Counted from the stretch's first letter, positions 1 to 11,570 are shown. The stretch: 64,000 nt of DNA from Roseiarcus sp963764955 (GCA_963764955.1 CAVXVE010000023.1:1-64000); one strand, 5' to 3'. Translations and numbers: made by a program. Notes: generated by a model from the sequence alone, not told the origin.

Positions 1-500
1 TCATCTGGCCAAGGGCCACCATCTCCTCGTCCAGCTCTTGACCATCGGCGCCGAGCACCGCCCGACGCCTTGATGCAGCGGGTCGCCATATGCAGCGAGC
101 CGTCGCTGAGCTCGGCCACGACGCGCGCGTTGGTGTAGGATTTCACCCTGACCCAGGTCGAGATGCACGTGTCGCCCGCCTTTGGCCGAGGTGAAGGCGG
201 CGGCCAGCGGCACGGGAATCTCGTCGATGACGAGCGTCAGCTTGACCGTGCGGCGCTTGTCGTCCGGCGGCAGTTTCGCCGAGACCGACACCGGCACGAG
301 CGCTGCGTCCTCGGCGCGCGGCGGCGCTTCGAACTGACGGGGCTTGCGCCTTGGCGGATCGGACGCGCGTTGAAGAACATGCTGCTTGAGGTCGGCCACG
401 GATCCGGGTCCTTGCTCGGCTTAGGCGAAGGCCGCCGCCTGGCCAGCAGCGCCAGGCTCGTGAGGGTGTGCCGTTGGTGATAATCGCGGTTTATCAAAGC
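1..500 (-). pseudogene. Quinoprotein dehydrogenase-associated SoxYZ-like carrier, frameshifted, cut by window edge
   Basis: Three minus-strand frames must be joined. An N-terminal signal-like stretch (LTSLALLA) and FFNARPIR are in one frame. EAPPRAEDAALVPVSVSAKL followed by KLTLVIDEIPVPLAAAFT is in a second. SYTNARVVAELSDGSLHMATR is in a third. This order matches the fused SoxY-SoxZ-like carrier found beside PQQ alcohol dehydrogenases, a periplasmic protein thought to act in a relay with the quinoprotein. The SoxZ-like half would lie left of base 1. The gene is followed upstream by the zinc metallohydrolase of the same system. Broken at least twice in 500 bases, so it is either decayed or badly read. 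The start is not determinable; the end at base 1 is only the window edge. Confidence 0.65.
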
Positions 501-538
501 GCCTCCATCCCGAGCGTTCGGCGTCGATGGGTCCCGCT

Positions 539-1459
539 TCACGTATTCAGATGCTCACCGTCACATTGCGCCGATTGTAGTCGTCGGACGAAGCGCCAGT
601 CATCCTTCTGCGATTGCCCGGCCCAGGTCTCGGCCTTTTCGACCGGCTCCCCCTCGGCGATCGACTGTTTCACGTCCTGCGCGATGCGCTCGATAAGGCC
701 CGCTCGCTGTCGAGTGCCTGCGACCAGGGAGAGCCCGGCAGGCCCATGGCCCGGAATGACCGGCAGGGCTGGCACCCGCGCCAGCGCGGGAAGGTCGACC
801 AGCCAGACCTTTCACCGGGCCGTCGATGATCGGCAGGTGCTTGACGAAGACGGAGGTTGCCGGCAAACATGTCGCGGTCTCGTGTCCAGCACCGTCAGGT
901 CGCAGTCGGCGTGCGCCGGCGGCCAGGCCTGCAATTCCAGCGTCCGTCCGCGAGATCGAGCGTCATCCGATCTTCGACGAGGGCAAGGTCGGGATCGTCT
1001 TGACCTGATCGACCAGCTTGTCGCCGATGATCCGGCGAAACGCCTTGAGGGTAGAGTTCAGGCCGCGCATCGCCAAGGCGCGCGGCAGATTGTGGTCGCC
1101 GACAAAGGTCGCGCCAAGCCCCTCGAAGGCGGCGTTGCCGAACACGTGATCGGAGTGCTCGTGCGTATTGATCACGTGGAGGATCGGCTTCGTCGTGTGG
1201 GCGCGATGGCGCGCGATCTCGCCGATCGGCACGCTGCCGCCGGTGTCGATGACGGCCACGCCCTTGTCGCCGATCACGAAGCCGATATTGGCGATGTCGC
1301 CGAGGTTCTGTTCGCTCATGAGCGGCGATTTCGCCCTGATGGACGAACACGCCCGGCGCGACTTCCTGGACGGGCAGGGAGCGATCGGCTCGCCGCAAAA
1401 GGCGCCTTGCGGAGAGAAGGCGAGAAGCGGCGATCACCGCGCCGACGAGCCAGACGCAT
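539..1459 (-). pseudogene. Quinoprotein relay system zinc metallohydrolase (MBL fold), multiple frameshifts
   Basis: The protein is readable only by joining frames. LPVQEVAPGVFVHQGEIA is followed in another frame by NLGDIANIGFVIGDKG and the metal motif THEHSDHVFGNAAF (H-x-H-x-D-H), then FVKHLPIIDGPVKG, LPVIPGHGPAG and a helical tail ending at the stop. This order is that of the SoxH-like metallo-beta-lactamase proteins encoded with PQQ alcohol dehydrogenases. At least four shifts are needed. The proposed ATG is at 1459. It is transcribed toward the SoxYZ-like gene and divergent from the CXXCW gene, the usual company of this family. It is likely periplasmic and non-functional as written. Confidence 0.7.
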
Positions 1460-1645
1460 GGCTACCGATCCGATCTTTTCGAGCCGAGCCTAGCAGTGGG
1501 CGCAGACGCCGAGCGCGGCCTACTTCCATTTGCTTCCGGCGGGAGCCGCGGGCTATGGCGGAAGTTCGACGCCTTGCTCGCGTCGTTCTTGTCCGTGAGT
1601 GACAATCGCGGCAACAAGACGACCAAGCGAACGCCGGACGGTGCT

Positions 1646-2212
1646 GTGACGACAAAGAGTGCAAAGTTGAGGTGGGCGCTGTTCGCCGCGCTCGGCGTCA
1701 TGTTGATCTCGCATCCTTCGCGGCCAGGGCCGGCGACGCGGTCCCTGAGCCGGATTCTCCGACTCGTGAGAGCGATTATCGCGCGCCGACGCCCGCGACC
1801 CTCAAGGGCGCGCGCGTGCTCTCAACGGCGAGGCGGCGGCGATGTGGCGCGCGGCGAGGCCGCGTTCATCGACGTCCTGCCGCAGCGCCCGCCCCAAGAA
1901 CCTGCCCGCCGATGTCGTCTGGCGAGACAAGCCGCGGTTCGACATCCCCGGCAGCGAGTGGCTCCCCGACACCGGTTATGGCGAGCTCGCGCCCGTCATG
2001 CTCGATCTTTCCGCCGCGGGCTCGACAAGGCCTTGGCCGGCGGCAGGCGCCGCTCGTGTTCTACTGCCTCAAGGATTGCTGGATGTCGTGGAACGCAGCC
2101 AGGCGGCGCTGCGCTCGGTTACAAGAATGTCGACTCGTATCCGGAGGGCTCGGACGGCTGGGCCGCGGCCGGCCTGCCGCTCGAGAAGCGAACGCCAGAG
2201 CCGCGGCCTTGA
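1646..2212 (+). pseudogene. PQQ-dependent catabolism-associated CXXCW motif protein, frameshifted
   Basis: Three plus-strand frames together give the family layout. They are a short hydrophobic leader, SDYRAPTPATLKGARVLSTA, then KNLPADVVWRDKPRFDIPGS with WLPDTGYGELAPVM, then PLVFYCLKDCWMSWNAA carrying the diagnostic C-x-x-C-W, and YPEGSDGWAAAGLPLEKR at the end. It is a rhodanese-like secreted protein known beside PQQ alcohol dehydrogenases. The GTG at 1646 is the probable start because the leader follows it directly. It is divergent from the metallohydrolase. At least three frame changes occur, so no intact product is expected from this sequence. Confidence 0.7.
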
Positions 2213-2283
2213 AGGGCGGGCTCGGGTGAAACGCTTCTGCGCTTTTGCGCTAAGATAAGCGCTTCTCATACGCAGCGGGCGCT

Positions 2284-2775
2284 ATGCCGGACCTCGAGCC
2301 AATCCCCTATTCCGACGCAAAGATCCGCTCGATCCTCGAACGGGTGAAGACGATCGCGCTGGTCGGCGCGTCGGCGAACTGGAACCGTCCCAGCTATTTC
2401 GTGATGAAGTACCTGCAGGGCAAAGGCTATCGCGTGATCCCGGTCAATCCGGGCATCGCCCGCAAGACGCTGCTCGGCGAAAAAGTCTACGCCTCGCTGA
2501 GGGACATCCCCGATCACGTCGACATGATCGACCTCTTCCGCAATCCCGACGCGGCGCCTGGCGTCGTCGCCGACGCGATCGCCATCGGCGCCAAGGTCCT
2601 CTGGATGCAGCTCGGCGTGCGCAACGACGAGGCGGCGAAGACGGCGGAGGCCGCGGGGATCGAGGTGATCATGAACCGCTGCCCGAAGATCGAGTTCGGC
2701 CGCCTCGGCGGCGAATTGTCGTGGAGCGGCGTCAACAGCGGCATCATCCAGAACCGCCCGCCGGCGCGCCGCTTC
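2284..2775 (+). CDS. CoA-binding protein (YccU-like)
   Basis: The first about 160 residues are a complete Rossmann-type CoA-binding protein. ALVGASANWNRPSYFVMKYLQGKG is near residue 25, VIPVNPG follows, then ASLRDIPDHVDMIDLFRNPD, WMQLGVRNDEAA and the family ending MNRCPKIEFGRL-GELSW-GVNSGII. Such single-domain proteins bind coenzyme A; their cellular role is poorly known. The reading frame has no stop where the family normally ends and stays open to 3099, running into the metZ-like gene in another frame. I set the end by homology; a lost stop or a frameshift near 2760-2800 is likely. The pairing with a homocysteine-forming sulfhydrylase is common in alphaproteobacteria. Confidence 0.75.
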
Positions 2776-4082
2776 AGCGGCGAGCCAAGGCCGCCCGGCG
2801 CCCTCGGCCAATCTCGCTTACGGCTTCGAGACCCGCGCGATCCATGCCGGCGCCGGCGCCCGATCCGACCACCGGCGCGCGCTCGACCCCGATCTACCAG
2901 ACGACGGCTTATGCGTTCGACGATGTCGACCACGCCGCCTCGCTCTTCAACCTGCACAATTTCGGCTACATCTATTCGAGGCTCACCAACCCGACCGTGT
3001 CGGTGCTGGAGGAACGCATCGCCGCGCTCGAGGGCGGCCGCGCGGCGGTCGCCGCGTCCTCGGGCCACGCGGCGCAGTTCCTCACCTTCTTCACCCTGAT
3101 GGAGCCCGGCGACGAGTTCGTCGCCTCGCGCAATCTCTATGGCGGCTCGCTCACCCAGTTCGGCCTCTCGTTCAAGAAGCTCGGCTGGACCTGCCATTTT
3201 GTCGATCCGGCCGACCCTGACAATTTCCGTAAAAGCCTGACGCCGAAGTGCAAGGCGATCTTCATCGAGAACCTGGCCAATCCGGAGGCGTCGTCGTGGA
3301 TATCGCGGCGGTGGCGAAAGTCGCGCATGAGGCTGGCCTGCCGCTGATCGTCGACAACACGCTCGCCACGCCTTACCTCTGCCGGCCGTTCGAGCACGGC
3401 GCCGACATCGTCGTTCACTCGACGACCAAGTTTCTCGCAGGCCACGGCAATTCGCTCGGCGGCGTCGTGGTCGAATTGGGCCGGTTCGACTGGTCGCAAG
3501 GGGGCCGCTTTCCCTCGTTGACCGAGCCGGAGCCCGCCTATCACGGGCTGAAGTTCTTCGAGAATTTCGGCGATTTCGCCTTCACCATGAAGGCGCGCGC
3601 GGTCGCCTTGCGCGATTTCGGCCCGGCGCTTGCGCCGATGAACGCCTTCCTGCACCATCACCGGCGTCGAGACGCTGCATGTGCGGATGGAGCGGCACGT
3701 CGAGAACGCCCGCAAGGTGGCCGAGTTTCTCAGCCATCACCCGAAGGTCGCCTGGGTCTCCTACGCGAGCCTGAAAGACAGCCCCTACTTCAAGCTCGCG
3801 CAGAAATACCTGCCCAAGGGCGCGGGCGCGGTGTTCACCTTCGGCGTCAAGGGCGGCTACGAGGCCGGCGTCAAACTGGTCGAGGGCGTGCGCCTGTTCT
3901 CGCATCTGGCCAATATCGGCGACACGCGCAGTCTTATCCTGCATCCGGCCTCGACCACCCACCGGCAGCTGACCGACGCGCAGCGCGCCTCGGCCGGCGC
4001 TGGCGACGACGTCATCCGCCTGTCGATCGGGCTCGAGACGGCCGACGATCTGATCCGCGATCTCGATCAGGCTATGGAGTAA
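2775..4082 (+). pseudogene. metZ: O-acetyl/O-succinylhomoserine sulfhydrylase (MetZ/MetY type), frameshifted
   Basis: A PLP-dependent Cys/Met metabolism enzyme making homocysteine from an activated homoserine and sulfide. Four frame segments join end to end. They are NLAYGFETRAIHAGA (around 2810-2855), DPTTGARSTPIYQTTAYAFDD through FIENLANPEA (to about 3285), VVDIAAVAKVAHEAGLPLIVDNT with the PLP-lysine motif HSTTKFLAGHGNSLGG (to about 3655), and MERHVENARKVAEFL through SIGLETADDLIRDLDQAM to the stop. The three shifts are near 2855, 3285 and 3655; the first lies in a GCCGGC repeat. The gene would otherwise be full length (about 430 aa). MetZ versus MetY substrate choice cannot be settled here. 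Since methionine synthesis is usually essential, sequencing error is a serious alternative to real loss. Confidence 0.75.
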
Positions 4083-4085
4083 GAA

Positions 4086-4125
4086 TTGACATATACGCCG
4101 CGATGGCAGATATGTCATGACATAT
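4086..4125 (+). promoter_or_regulatory. vapBC promoter with overlapping palindromic operator
   Basis: TTGACA (4086-4091), a 17-base spacer and GATATG (4109-4114) form a good sigma-70 promoter. A perfect 16-base palindrome, ATATGTCA followed by TGACATAT (4110-4125), covers the -10 box and reaches the vapB ATG at 4124. The predicted transcription start is within a few bases of the ATG, so the mRNA would be nearly leaderless. Ribbon-helix-helix antitoxins bind such palindromes and repress their own operon, so autoregulation is inferred. Confidence 0.6.
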
Positions 4126-4390
4126 GGCTGAGAGAACGACAGTCCGGTTGCCCGAAGATCTTGTCCGGCGCGCCAAGAAAAAAGCGCTGGCGGAGGGACG
4201 TTCGCTCACCGCTCTGATCGAGGACGGTTTGCGCAAGGTCCTCGATGAGCTCGGGCCGGCCGCTCGACGGAAACGCGTCCTCCCGCCGGTGAGCTCGGCG
4301 AGGGGCGGCCTGATGCCGGGAATCGATCTCGACGACTCGGCGGCGTTGCAGGAGCTGGAAGATCAGGACGCGGCCGGACGACTCCAGTGA
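4124..4390 (+). CDS. vapB: Ribbon-helix-helix antitoxin (VapB type)
   Basis: An 88-residue protein. RTTVRLPEDLVRRAKKKALAEGRSLTALIEDGLRKVL at the N-terminus is a ribbon-helix-helix DNA-binding fold, and the tail (SSARGGLMPGIDLDDSAALQELED) is the toxin-binding segment of this antitoxin type. It would neutralise the PIN-domain RNase encoded next and repress the operon. Its GTG-TGA junction overlaps the toxin start by three bases (4388-4390), indicating translational coupling. There is no clear Shine-Dalgarno sequence; the operator-promoter sits directly against the ATG. The antitoxin is intact although the toxin is not. Confidence 0.8.
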   Translation: MAERTTVRLPEDLVRRAKKKALAEGRSLTALIEDGLRKVLDELGPAARRKRVLPPVSSARGGLMPGIDLDDSAALQELEDQDAAGRLQ

Positions 4391-4816
4391 CCCTTCCTGA
4401 CGTCAACGTGTTGATCTACGCGTTTCGAGCCGATTCGAGCCGCCATTCGATCTGCAAGTCTTGGCTCGACGGCATCGTTCTGGGGGACGCCCAGTTTGGG
4501 ATTTCTCCGCTGACGCTGAGCGCGGTGGCGCGCATTGCATCCAATCCGCGCATCTTCAGGCAGCCAAGTTCCGTCGCGCGAGGCTTTCGCTTTTTGCGAT
4601 AGTCTGCTCGAACAGCCGCATTGTGAGATCGTGCGCCCGGGACCTCGGCATTGGCCGATTTTCACCCGCATCTGCCTCGAAGCTGGGATCAGGGGGCCGC
4701 GCGTCTCCGACGCTTGGTTCGCAGCGCTGGCGATCGAGCACGGGTGCGCCTGGATCACCTACGATCGGGACTATGCGCGGTTTCCAGAACTCGATTGCCG
4801 GGAGCCGACGGCGTGA
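4387..4816 (+). pseudogene. vapC: PIN-domain toxin VapC, one frameshift
   Basis: The GTG start at 4387 overlaps the vapB stop. MTLPDVNVLIYAFRADSSRH carries the first acidic residue of a PIN domain (DVNVL). The frame then continues LTLSAVARIASNPRIF and stops at 4602. The second half, EAFAFCDSLLEQPHCEIV to RVSDAWFAALAIEHGCAWITYDRDYARFP with the later acidic residues (SDAW, TYDRDY), is one base out of phase. One extra base near 4578 explains both halves. Intact, this would be a Mg-dependent ribonuclease inhibited by VapB. As written it is inactive; loss of a toxin while the antitoxin remains is biologically plausible. Confidence 0.75.
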
Positions 4817-4934
4817 TTGCCGCGCCTCCAGCCGGACATCTGATAGAGGAGCGCGGGCCTACGTCGGCCCCAACTGGCCCCGCCTGGGGAACGCCGCAAG
4901 GCGTCCTCCGCGCGCGCAATGCGCTCACTTCCGA

Positions 4935-5453
4935 TCAGCGAAGAAAATCGCCGCACTTCTGCACCTCGCCCCCGCCCCAGGGCGCGATCGGCACTGACGA
5001 GGTCGAGTTCTTGGGCGACCCTTCGACCAGCTTGTCGCTGTAGCTCATGTAGACCAGGATATTGCGCTTGGCGTCGCAGCCCCGGACGATTTGCATCTTC
5101 TTGAAGAAAAGCGACCGCCGCTCGCTGAAGACGACATCGCCCTGCGAGAACTTGTCCTTGAATTTGATCGGAGCATATTGACGGCAGGCGAGCGAGATGT
5201 CCGACGTCTGCTCGGCCAGGCCGAGCGCGCCCGAAAGGCCGCCTTTTTCCGGCGCGGTGAAGTGACAGGCGACCCCCTCGACAAGCGGGTCGTCGACGCC
5301 GTAGACGGCCAGTTTATCGTTCGGCGTCAGAAGCTTGAACGTCGTCGATTTGCGGAAGATGAGATCCGGGTCGGCGGCCTGGGCTTGCGCAGCCGAAACA
5401 GCCGCCAGCGCCGCAAGGCCGGCGGCGGCGGCCCGCCAAACGGACATCGCCAT
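4935..5453 (-). CDS. creA: CreA family periplasmic protein
   Basis: A 172-residue protein. A signal peptide (WRAAAAGLAALAAVSAAQAQA) precedes a mature part with DLIFRKSTTFKLLTPNDKLAVYGVDDPLVEGVACHFT, ISLACRQYAPIKF, VFSERRSLFFKKMQIVRGCDAKRNILVYMSYSDKLVEGSPKNSTSSVPI. This is the conserved CreA (DUF1131-like) family, whose biochemical role is unknown. The ATG at 5453 is preferred because GAAGGA lies about 9 bases upstream; an ATG two codons further in is possible. Three cysteines are seen in the mature part. It stands alone between vapC (convergent) and ogt. Confidence 0.85.
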   Translation of the reverse strand: MAMSVWRAAAAGLAALAAVSAAQAQAADPDLIFRKSTTFKLLTPNDKLAVYGVDDPLVEGVACHFTAPEKGGLSGALGLAEQTSDISLACRQYAPIKFKDKFSQGDVVFSERRSLFFKKMQIVRGCDAKRNILVYMSYSDKLVEGSPKNSTSSVPIAPWGGGEVQKCGDFLR

Positions 5454-5565
5454 AATCTTCCATCCTTCGGGATTGCGGTCGCTTTGGGCGGGACCGGCTC
5501 GCGCGCTTCTACTTAGGCGCTGTGCGCTGCCTGACAAGCCGGTTCGGCGAGCGCGACGGCCCTGC

Positions 5566-6127
5566 TCAGAAACTGAACGATTGTTGCGCGGCTTCCGGCG
5601 GCCCGACCCGAACGCCTTCCAGCTCCAGCATCCGAGCCTTGGTTTTCGAGCCGCCGGGCGCCGAGAAACCGCCGATCTTGCCGCCGGCGGCCAAGACCCG
5701 GTGACAGGGAACGATCAACGGCGCTGGGATTCTTCGCCATCGCCTCGCCGACATCGCGCGCCGCTTCGCGGGGAGCGCCAACCTCCTTCGCCAGCGCGCC
5801 ATAGGTGGTCGTGCGGCCCCAGCCGACCCGGCGCAAGGCGGCGTAAATCTGGGCGAAGAATGGGTCCTCGGCGGGGAGGTCGAGCCGGACCTGCGAGAAG
5901 TCCGTTTCCTCGCCGTCGAAGTATTGTTTCGCCGTCGCCACGACCGCCGCAACTTCGTCGGACGGCGCTTGCGGCTCCGCGTCGAGCGCGCGGCGGCGCA
6001 TCAGCCGTTCGGCGGCCTCGGCGCTTTTGGCTGGCAATTGAAAGCGCGCGATCCCTGCTTCGCTCCAGGCGATGGCGCAGAAGCCCATCGCGGTTTCAAA
6101 CACGTGATACTGGGTAGCCTCGCTCAT
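5566..6127 (-). pseudogene. ogt: Methylated-DNA--protein-cysteine methyltransferase, one frameshift
   Basis: A suicide DNA-repair enzyme that takes the methyl group from O6-methylguanine. The N-terminal domain (FETAMGFCAIAWSEAGIARFQLP) and the helix-turn-helix part (FFAQIYAALRRVGWGRTTTYGALAKEVGAP-EAARDVGEAMAKNP) are in one frame. The active-site part, APLIVPCHRVLAAGGKIGGFSAPGG with the acceptor cysteine in PCHRV, is in the next frame. The shift is near 5728 in a run of C. The start is ATG 6127; about 187 aa when repaired. One base restores the gene, so an assembly error is as likely as a real mutation. Confidence 0.8.
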
Positions 6128-6233
6128 GGCGCCGTTTTCCGTTTGACCCTCAGCTGGAAAGATGCGCCGCCGGGCCTCAAATTCAACCCAATTCCTGCGC
6201 TTCCGTTCGAGTCGGACGCCCAAGTCTCGCGCC

Positions 6234-7037
6234 TCACCCGCCCGCGCGCATCATGTCGGCGAGCGCGTTGCGCATTGCGGTGCTCGGCACCCCGAACAGG
6301 CCGCCGTACGGTTCGTCCAGATCGAGGATGACAAAAACCGCGATGGTGATCGACAGCGCGCACAAGACCATCACCGTCGCCACCATGGCGTTGGGCCGCG
6401 CCGTCAGGCCAAACGTTCCAAACAGGATCGCAAGCCAGATCACCAGCACCCAGTAGAAGGGCGCAGAGATGGATGCGCGGGTTCCTTCGATCACTTTCCA
6501 CCTGGCCTTTATCAAATCGCTATATTGCTGATCGCAATCCGCCAGCACCCTCTCATGCACGGCGTCCGCAGGCTTAAGCGACCGGACCTCGAGACCGACA
6601 TCGCTCAAGATGTCGGACAAGACGGGGGATTCGCCAGTTAGCGGCATTTTCGACGGGTCGGGAAAAGCAACGCCGGAAGGACGCGGCTCGTCGGGCCATG
6701 TGCTGGCGATGACCGCAGCGACATATCCGCGCAATTGGCCGCGAATCGACGCCGTCTCGGGACCGTAGTCGCGCAGGCAGCGATCGAGCTGGGCCAGTTG
6801 CGCGGCGTCGTCGCCGCGAGCGCTATAAGCAGCGTCGAACCCGGCCTTGACCGAAGTCGTGAGAAGACCGAGCACGATGGCTGTGAAGGTGACAAGGAGG
6901 GTGATTACAAGCTGCACCAACGCGATGGACTGGGGCGTCCGGTGCGTCTCCGGCAGGCGGGAATGGATGAAGAAGCCGAACGCAGCGCTCGCGCACATGG
7001 CGACGAAGACGATCAGGGAATTGATGGGGTTTTGCAC
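6234..7037 (-). CDS. DUF4239-type membrane protein (bestrophin-like)
   Basis: 267 residues from a GTG at 7037. Four hydrophobic spans are seen. Two lie at the N-terminus (SLIVFVAMCASAAFGFFI and ALVQLVITLLVTFTAIVLGLLTT) and two at the C-terminus (FYWVLVIWLAILFGTFGL and MVATVMVLCALSITIAVFVIL). A soluble helical middle contains cysteines (LDRCLRDYGPET, ADCDQQYSDLI). The ending DEPYGGLFGVPSTAMRNAL is typical of the DUF4239 family. Function is unknown; a channel-like fold is only suggested by family resemblance. The open frame continues upstream of the GTG, but that part lacks membrane-protein character and overlaps the next gene. Confidence 0.7.
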   Translation of the reverse strand: MQNPINSLIVFVAMCASAAFGFFIHSRLPETHRTPQSIALVQLVITLLVTFTAIVLGLLTTSVKAGFDAAYSARGDDAAQLAQLDRCLRDYGPETASIRGQLRGYVAAVIASTWPDEPRPSGVAFPDPSKMPLTGESPVLSDILSDVGLEVRSLKPADAVHERVLADCDQQYSDLIKARWKVIEGTRASISAPFYWVLVIWLAILFGTFGLTARPNAMVATVMVLCALSITIAVFVILDLDEPYGGLFGVPSTAMRNALADMMRAGG

Positions 7038-7131
7038 TGGATCGCCCGCCGCTCGAAATGGGATCACGCGCGGCGCGGAAACCTGGGCCGCGCCCTTCGA
7101 AGGCCACCGCGCCTTGAGTTGGGCGCGCGCG

Positions 7132-7407
7132 TCAATAGCCGCCGCCCCCGTGCTGGTAGGCGAAGTTGATGCCGGCTTGCACTTCTCCCATCGCGTGTTC
7201 GATGAGGCGCATCGCCCGCTCGCGATGGCCGCCCTTGTTCGGCGTCGCCCCCTGCAAGGACCCCAACGCCGCCTCGAGCGCCGACAACGCGCGCTCCATA
7301 TTGCCCTGATAGGCTGCCGCCGGCAGCGCTGATAGCGCAAGCGCCGAGCCTGCGGCGGCGGCGGTCGCGATTCGCAGGACGTCGCGGCGGCAAGGCGTAG
7401 TGGTCAT
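7132..7407 (-). CDS. Small exported protein with Tat-type signal, unknown function
   Basis: 91 residues from ATG 7407. The N-terminus has a twin arginine followed by a hydrophobic run ending in ALPAAA (MTTTPCRRDVLRIATAA), consistent with Tat export. The mature part is about 60 residues, helical, with KGGHRERAMRLIEHAMGEVQAGINFAYQHGGGGY at the end. It resembles small alphaproteobacterial periplasmic proteins of no known function that carry the RERA-x-x-LIxxAI-x-EV-x-AGI pattern. It stands 94 bases upstream of the DUF4239 gene on the same strand and could be co-transcribed with it. Confidence 0.65.
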   Translation of the reverse strand: MTTTPCRRDVLRIATAAAAGSALALSALPAAAYQGNMERALSALEAALGSLQGATPNKGGHRERAMRLIEHAMGEVQAGINFAYQHGGGGY

Positions 7408-7629
7408 TGTTTCACATCCCCTGCAATGAGGCCCGGAAAGGTCTTCCCGGGCCCGAGGCCGGTTTCGTATCGCCAAATGTTTTTCTTAGTCCAGACGTTG
7501 GTTTCTCTGGCTCGAGGCGAAATGTTGACAGTTCGCGGGCCGGGAGGCTTAAGCCTCAGGCTGAGTTGAGCGGCGACGCTCCTCAGGCCGCCCTTCCCTC
7601 GGCCCCTGATTCGCCCCATATTCCTTGCC

Positions 7630-10182
<2,553 letters not shown>

Positions 10183-10210
10183 TCAGATTTCTGGCCTTGG
10201 CACCGAGACG

Positions 10211-10230
10211 GCAGAATTTATCAATTCTGC
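10211..10230. terminator. Hairpin downstream of uvrB
   Basis: GCAGAATT, loop TATC, AATTCTGC: a perfect 8-base stem 28 bases after the uvrB stop. It has no long T tract, so it is a possible rather than certain terminator. The gap 10183-10547 otherwise shows only AT-richer sequence with no ORF I would defend. Confidence 0.4.
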
Positions 10231-10547
10231 TCCTGTCGCCGTAATACCCGTAATATCCGACGAATATCGGCGGACGAGACGCAGAGCGATTTTCCAGCGC
10301 GCATCGCGCAAACTCGCACGCCCCTCCCCCACCGGGAATCCCATCCGGGACTCAAAATGTTAGGTTCGATCCTTTAGGTAGTTTTACTCAGTTGACAACG
10401 TTCACAAGCTCTGATGCAACTTACTATTTGTGAGCGGAAAACACTCAAGGGGCGAGGCGACCTTGTGGACGTCTAATGAGGTACCCACCAACGCATTGAA
10501 AACTTTCGCTGGGCAAAAGAACCTGAATATAAACGGGGGGGTAAAAC

Positions 10548-11570
10548 ATGAAAACGAAACTAATAGGCGCGTTCATCGCTACGGCCATTATTGGGGGAAA
10601 CCCGCCTTCGCCAGCAATTGCTGGCCCTATTGATTTGGAGCAGTTGCTTCTACAGTTCCACAGCGACATTGGGCTGGGACCTCAATATTTCTTCACCCAA
10701 GTCACAACCGACACACTTGGTTTGAGAACAGATACTGGGCAGAGTCGACTATTTTATTCCCGAGAGGATAATCCGGACAACGCGATATTCGTTTTTAACG
10801 TGGGAGAACATGAGATATTCGGTGAGAACATCGGGTTCCCTCACGGGACTGGCACTAATTTGGATTTAGTGTCGGATGGAAGCGCCGTGGCATGGGCTGA
10901 TAGGCACACCGGCGATTTACATGCTCAAGCAGGCATAAACACTGCAGTGCTTGGGGTGGGCGGCGTCGACGGTGAAGAGATTGGGTTTCCTGCAGATGCA
11001 ACCGCCTGGTTCGGAGATACGCTTTTCTTTACAAACCCAGGAGCGAGTTCAACCACTCTGACGACCGTGGATTTTTCAATGCATGTCACGGGGTCTCTGG
11101 ACAATAGCTTGGATGACTCGAGCAGCGGGCTGGGCCGTGGCTTCATAGGTGTTTGGGTCGGTGGCGGCAACCAAGAATGGTGCGACACTGGCGGCTTTTG
11201 CTCTTTTGCGTCGCCGAACGTTGTCAACCCAGGAAATATCTTCCAGTCTCTTCAAGGCGATAGCTCGAAGTTCGTTGCAGTCGACGATACTTACACCGCT
11301 TGCTTCTCCTTTTTGGGGCCGGGCGCGATTGTTCCGATTCTCGCTTCTCTCTTCACTCTAGGTGAGTACGGAATGGCTAACTTTAGGGATACCGCTACGT
11401 TCTCGTTTGATTTGCCGGACGGAGTTTCTTTCGAATCGGCCTCAGGAGATTTTCTAGTAGGAAATTCTGGCAGCGTTCCAGAACCCTCAACATGGGCGAT
11501 GATGCTGCTTGGCTTCGCTGGTCTCGGCTATGCGGGCTTCAAGCGGGCATCGAAGATCACGCTGGCATAG
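10548..11570 (+). CDS. PEP-CTERM sorting domain-containing exported protein
   Basis: 340 residues. A signal peptide (MKTKLIGAFIATAIIGG to AIAG) is followed by a beta-rich mature part with GRGFIGVWVGGGNQEWCDTGGFCSF and several Gly/Asp/Asn-rich turns. The classical C-terminal sorting signal is VPEPSTWAMMLLGFAGLGYAG followed by FKR. PEP-CTERM proteins are processed by an exosortase and displayed or released in the envelope; no exosortase is in this window. Base composition and codon use are clearly more AT-rich than in the flanking genes. The gene lies between uvrB and a second copy of the uvrB 3' end, so it is probably acquired. Function of the mature part is unknown. Confidence 0.85.
   Translation: MKTKLIGAFIATAIIGGNPPSPAIAGPIDLEQLLLQFHSDIGLGPQYFFTQVTTDTLGLRTDTGQSRLFYSREDNPDNAIFVFNVGEHEIFGENIGFPHGTGTNLDLVSDGSAVAWADRHTGDLHAQAGINTAVLGVGGVDGEEIGFPADATAWFGDTLFFTNPGASSTTLTTVDFSMHVTGSLDNSLDDSSSGLGRGFIGVWVGGGNQEWCDTGGFCSFASPNVVNPGNIFQSLQGDSSKFVAVDDTYTACFSFLGPGAIVPILASLFTLGEYGMANFRDTATFSFDLPDGVSFESASGDFLVGNSGSVPEPSTWAMMLLGFAGLGYAGFKRASKITLA

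Noticed and set aside
10386..10440. TTGACA before the PEP-CTERM gene as a promoter
   Set aside because: No acceptable -10 box at 16-18 bases; the next AT-rich hexamer is more than 20 bases away.
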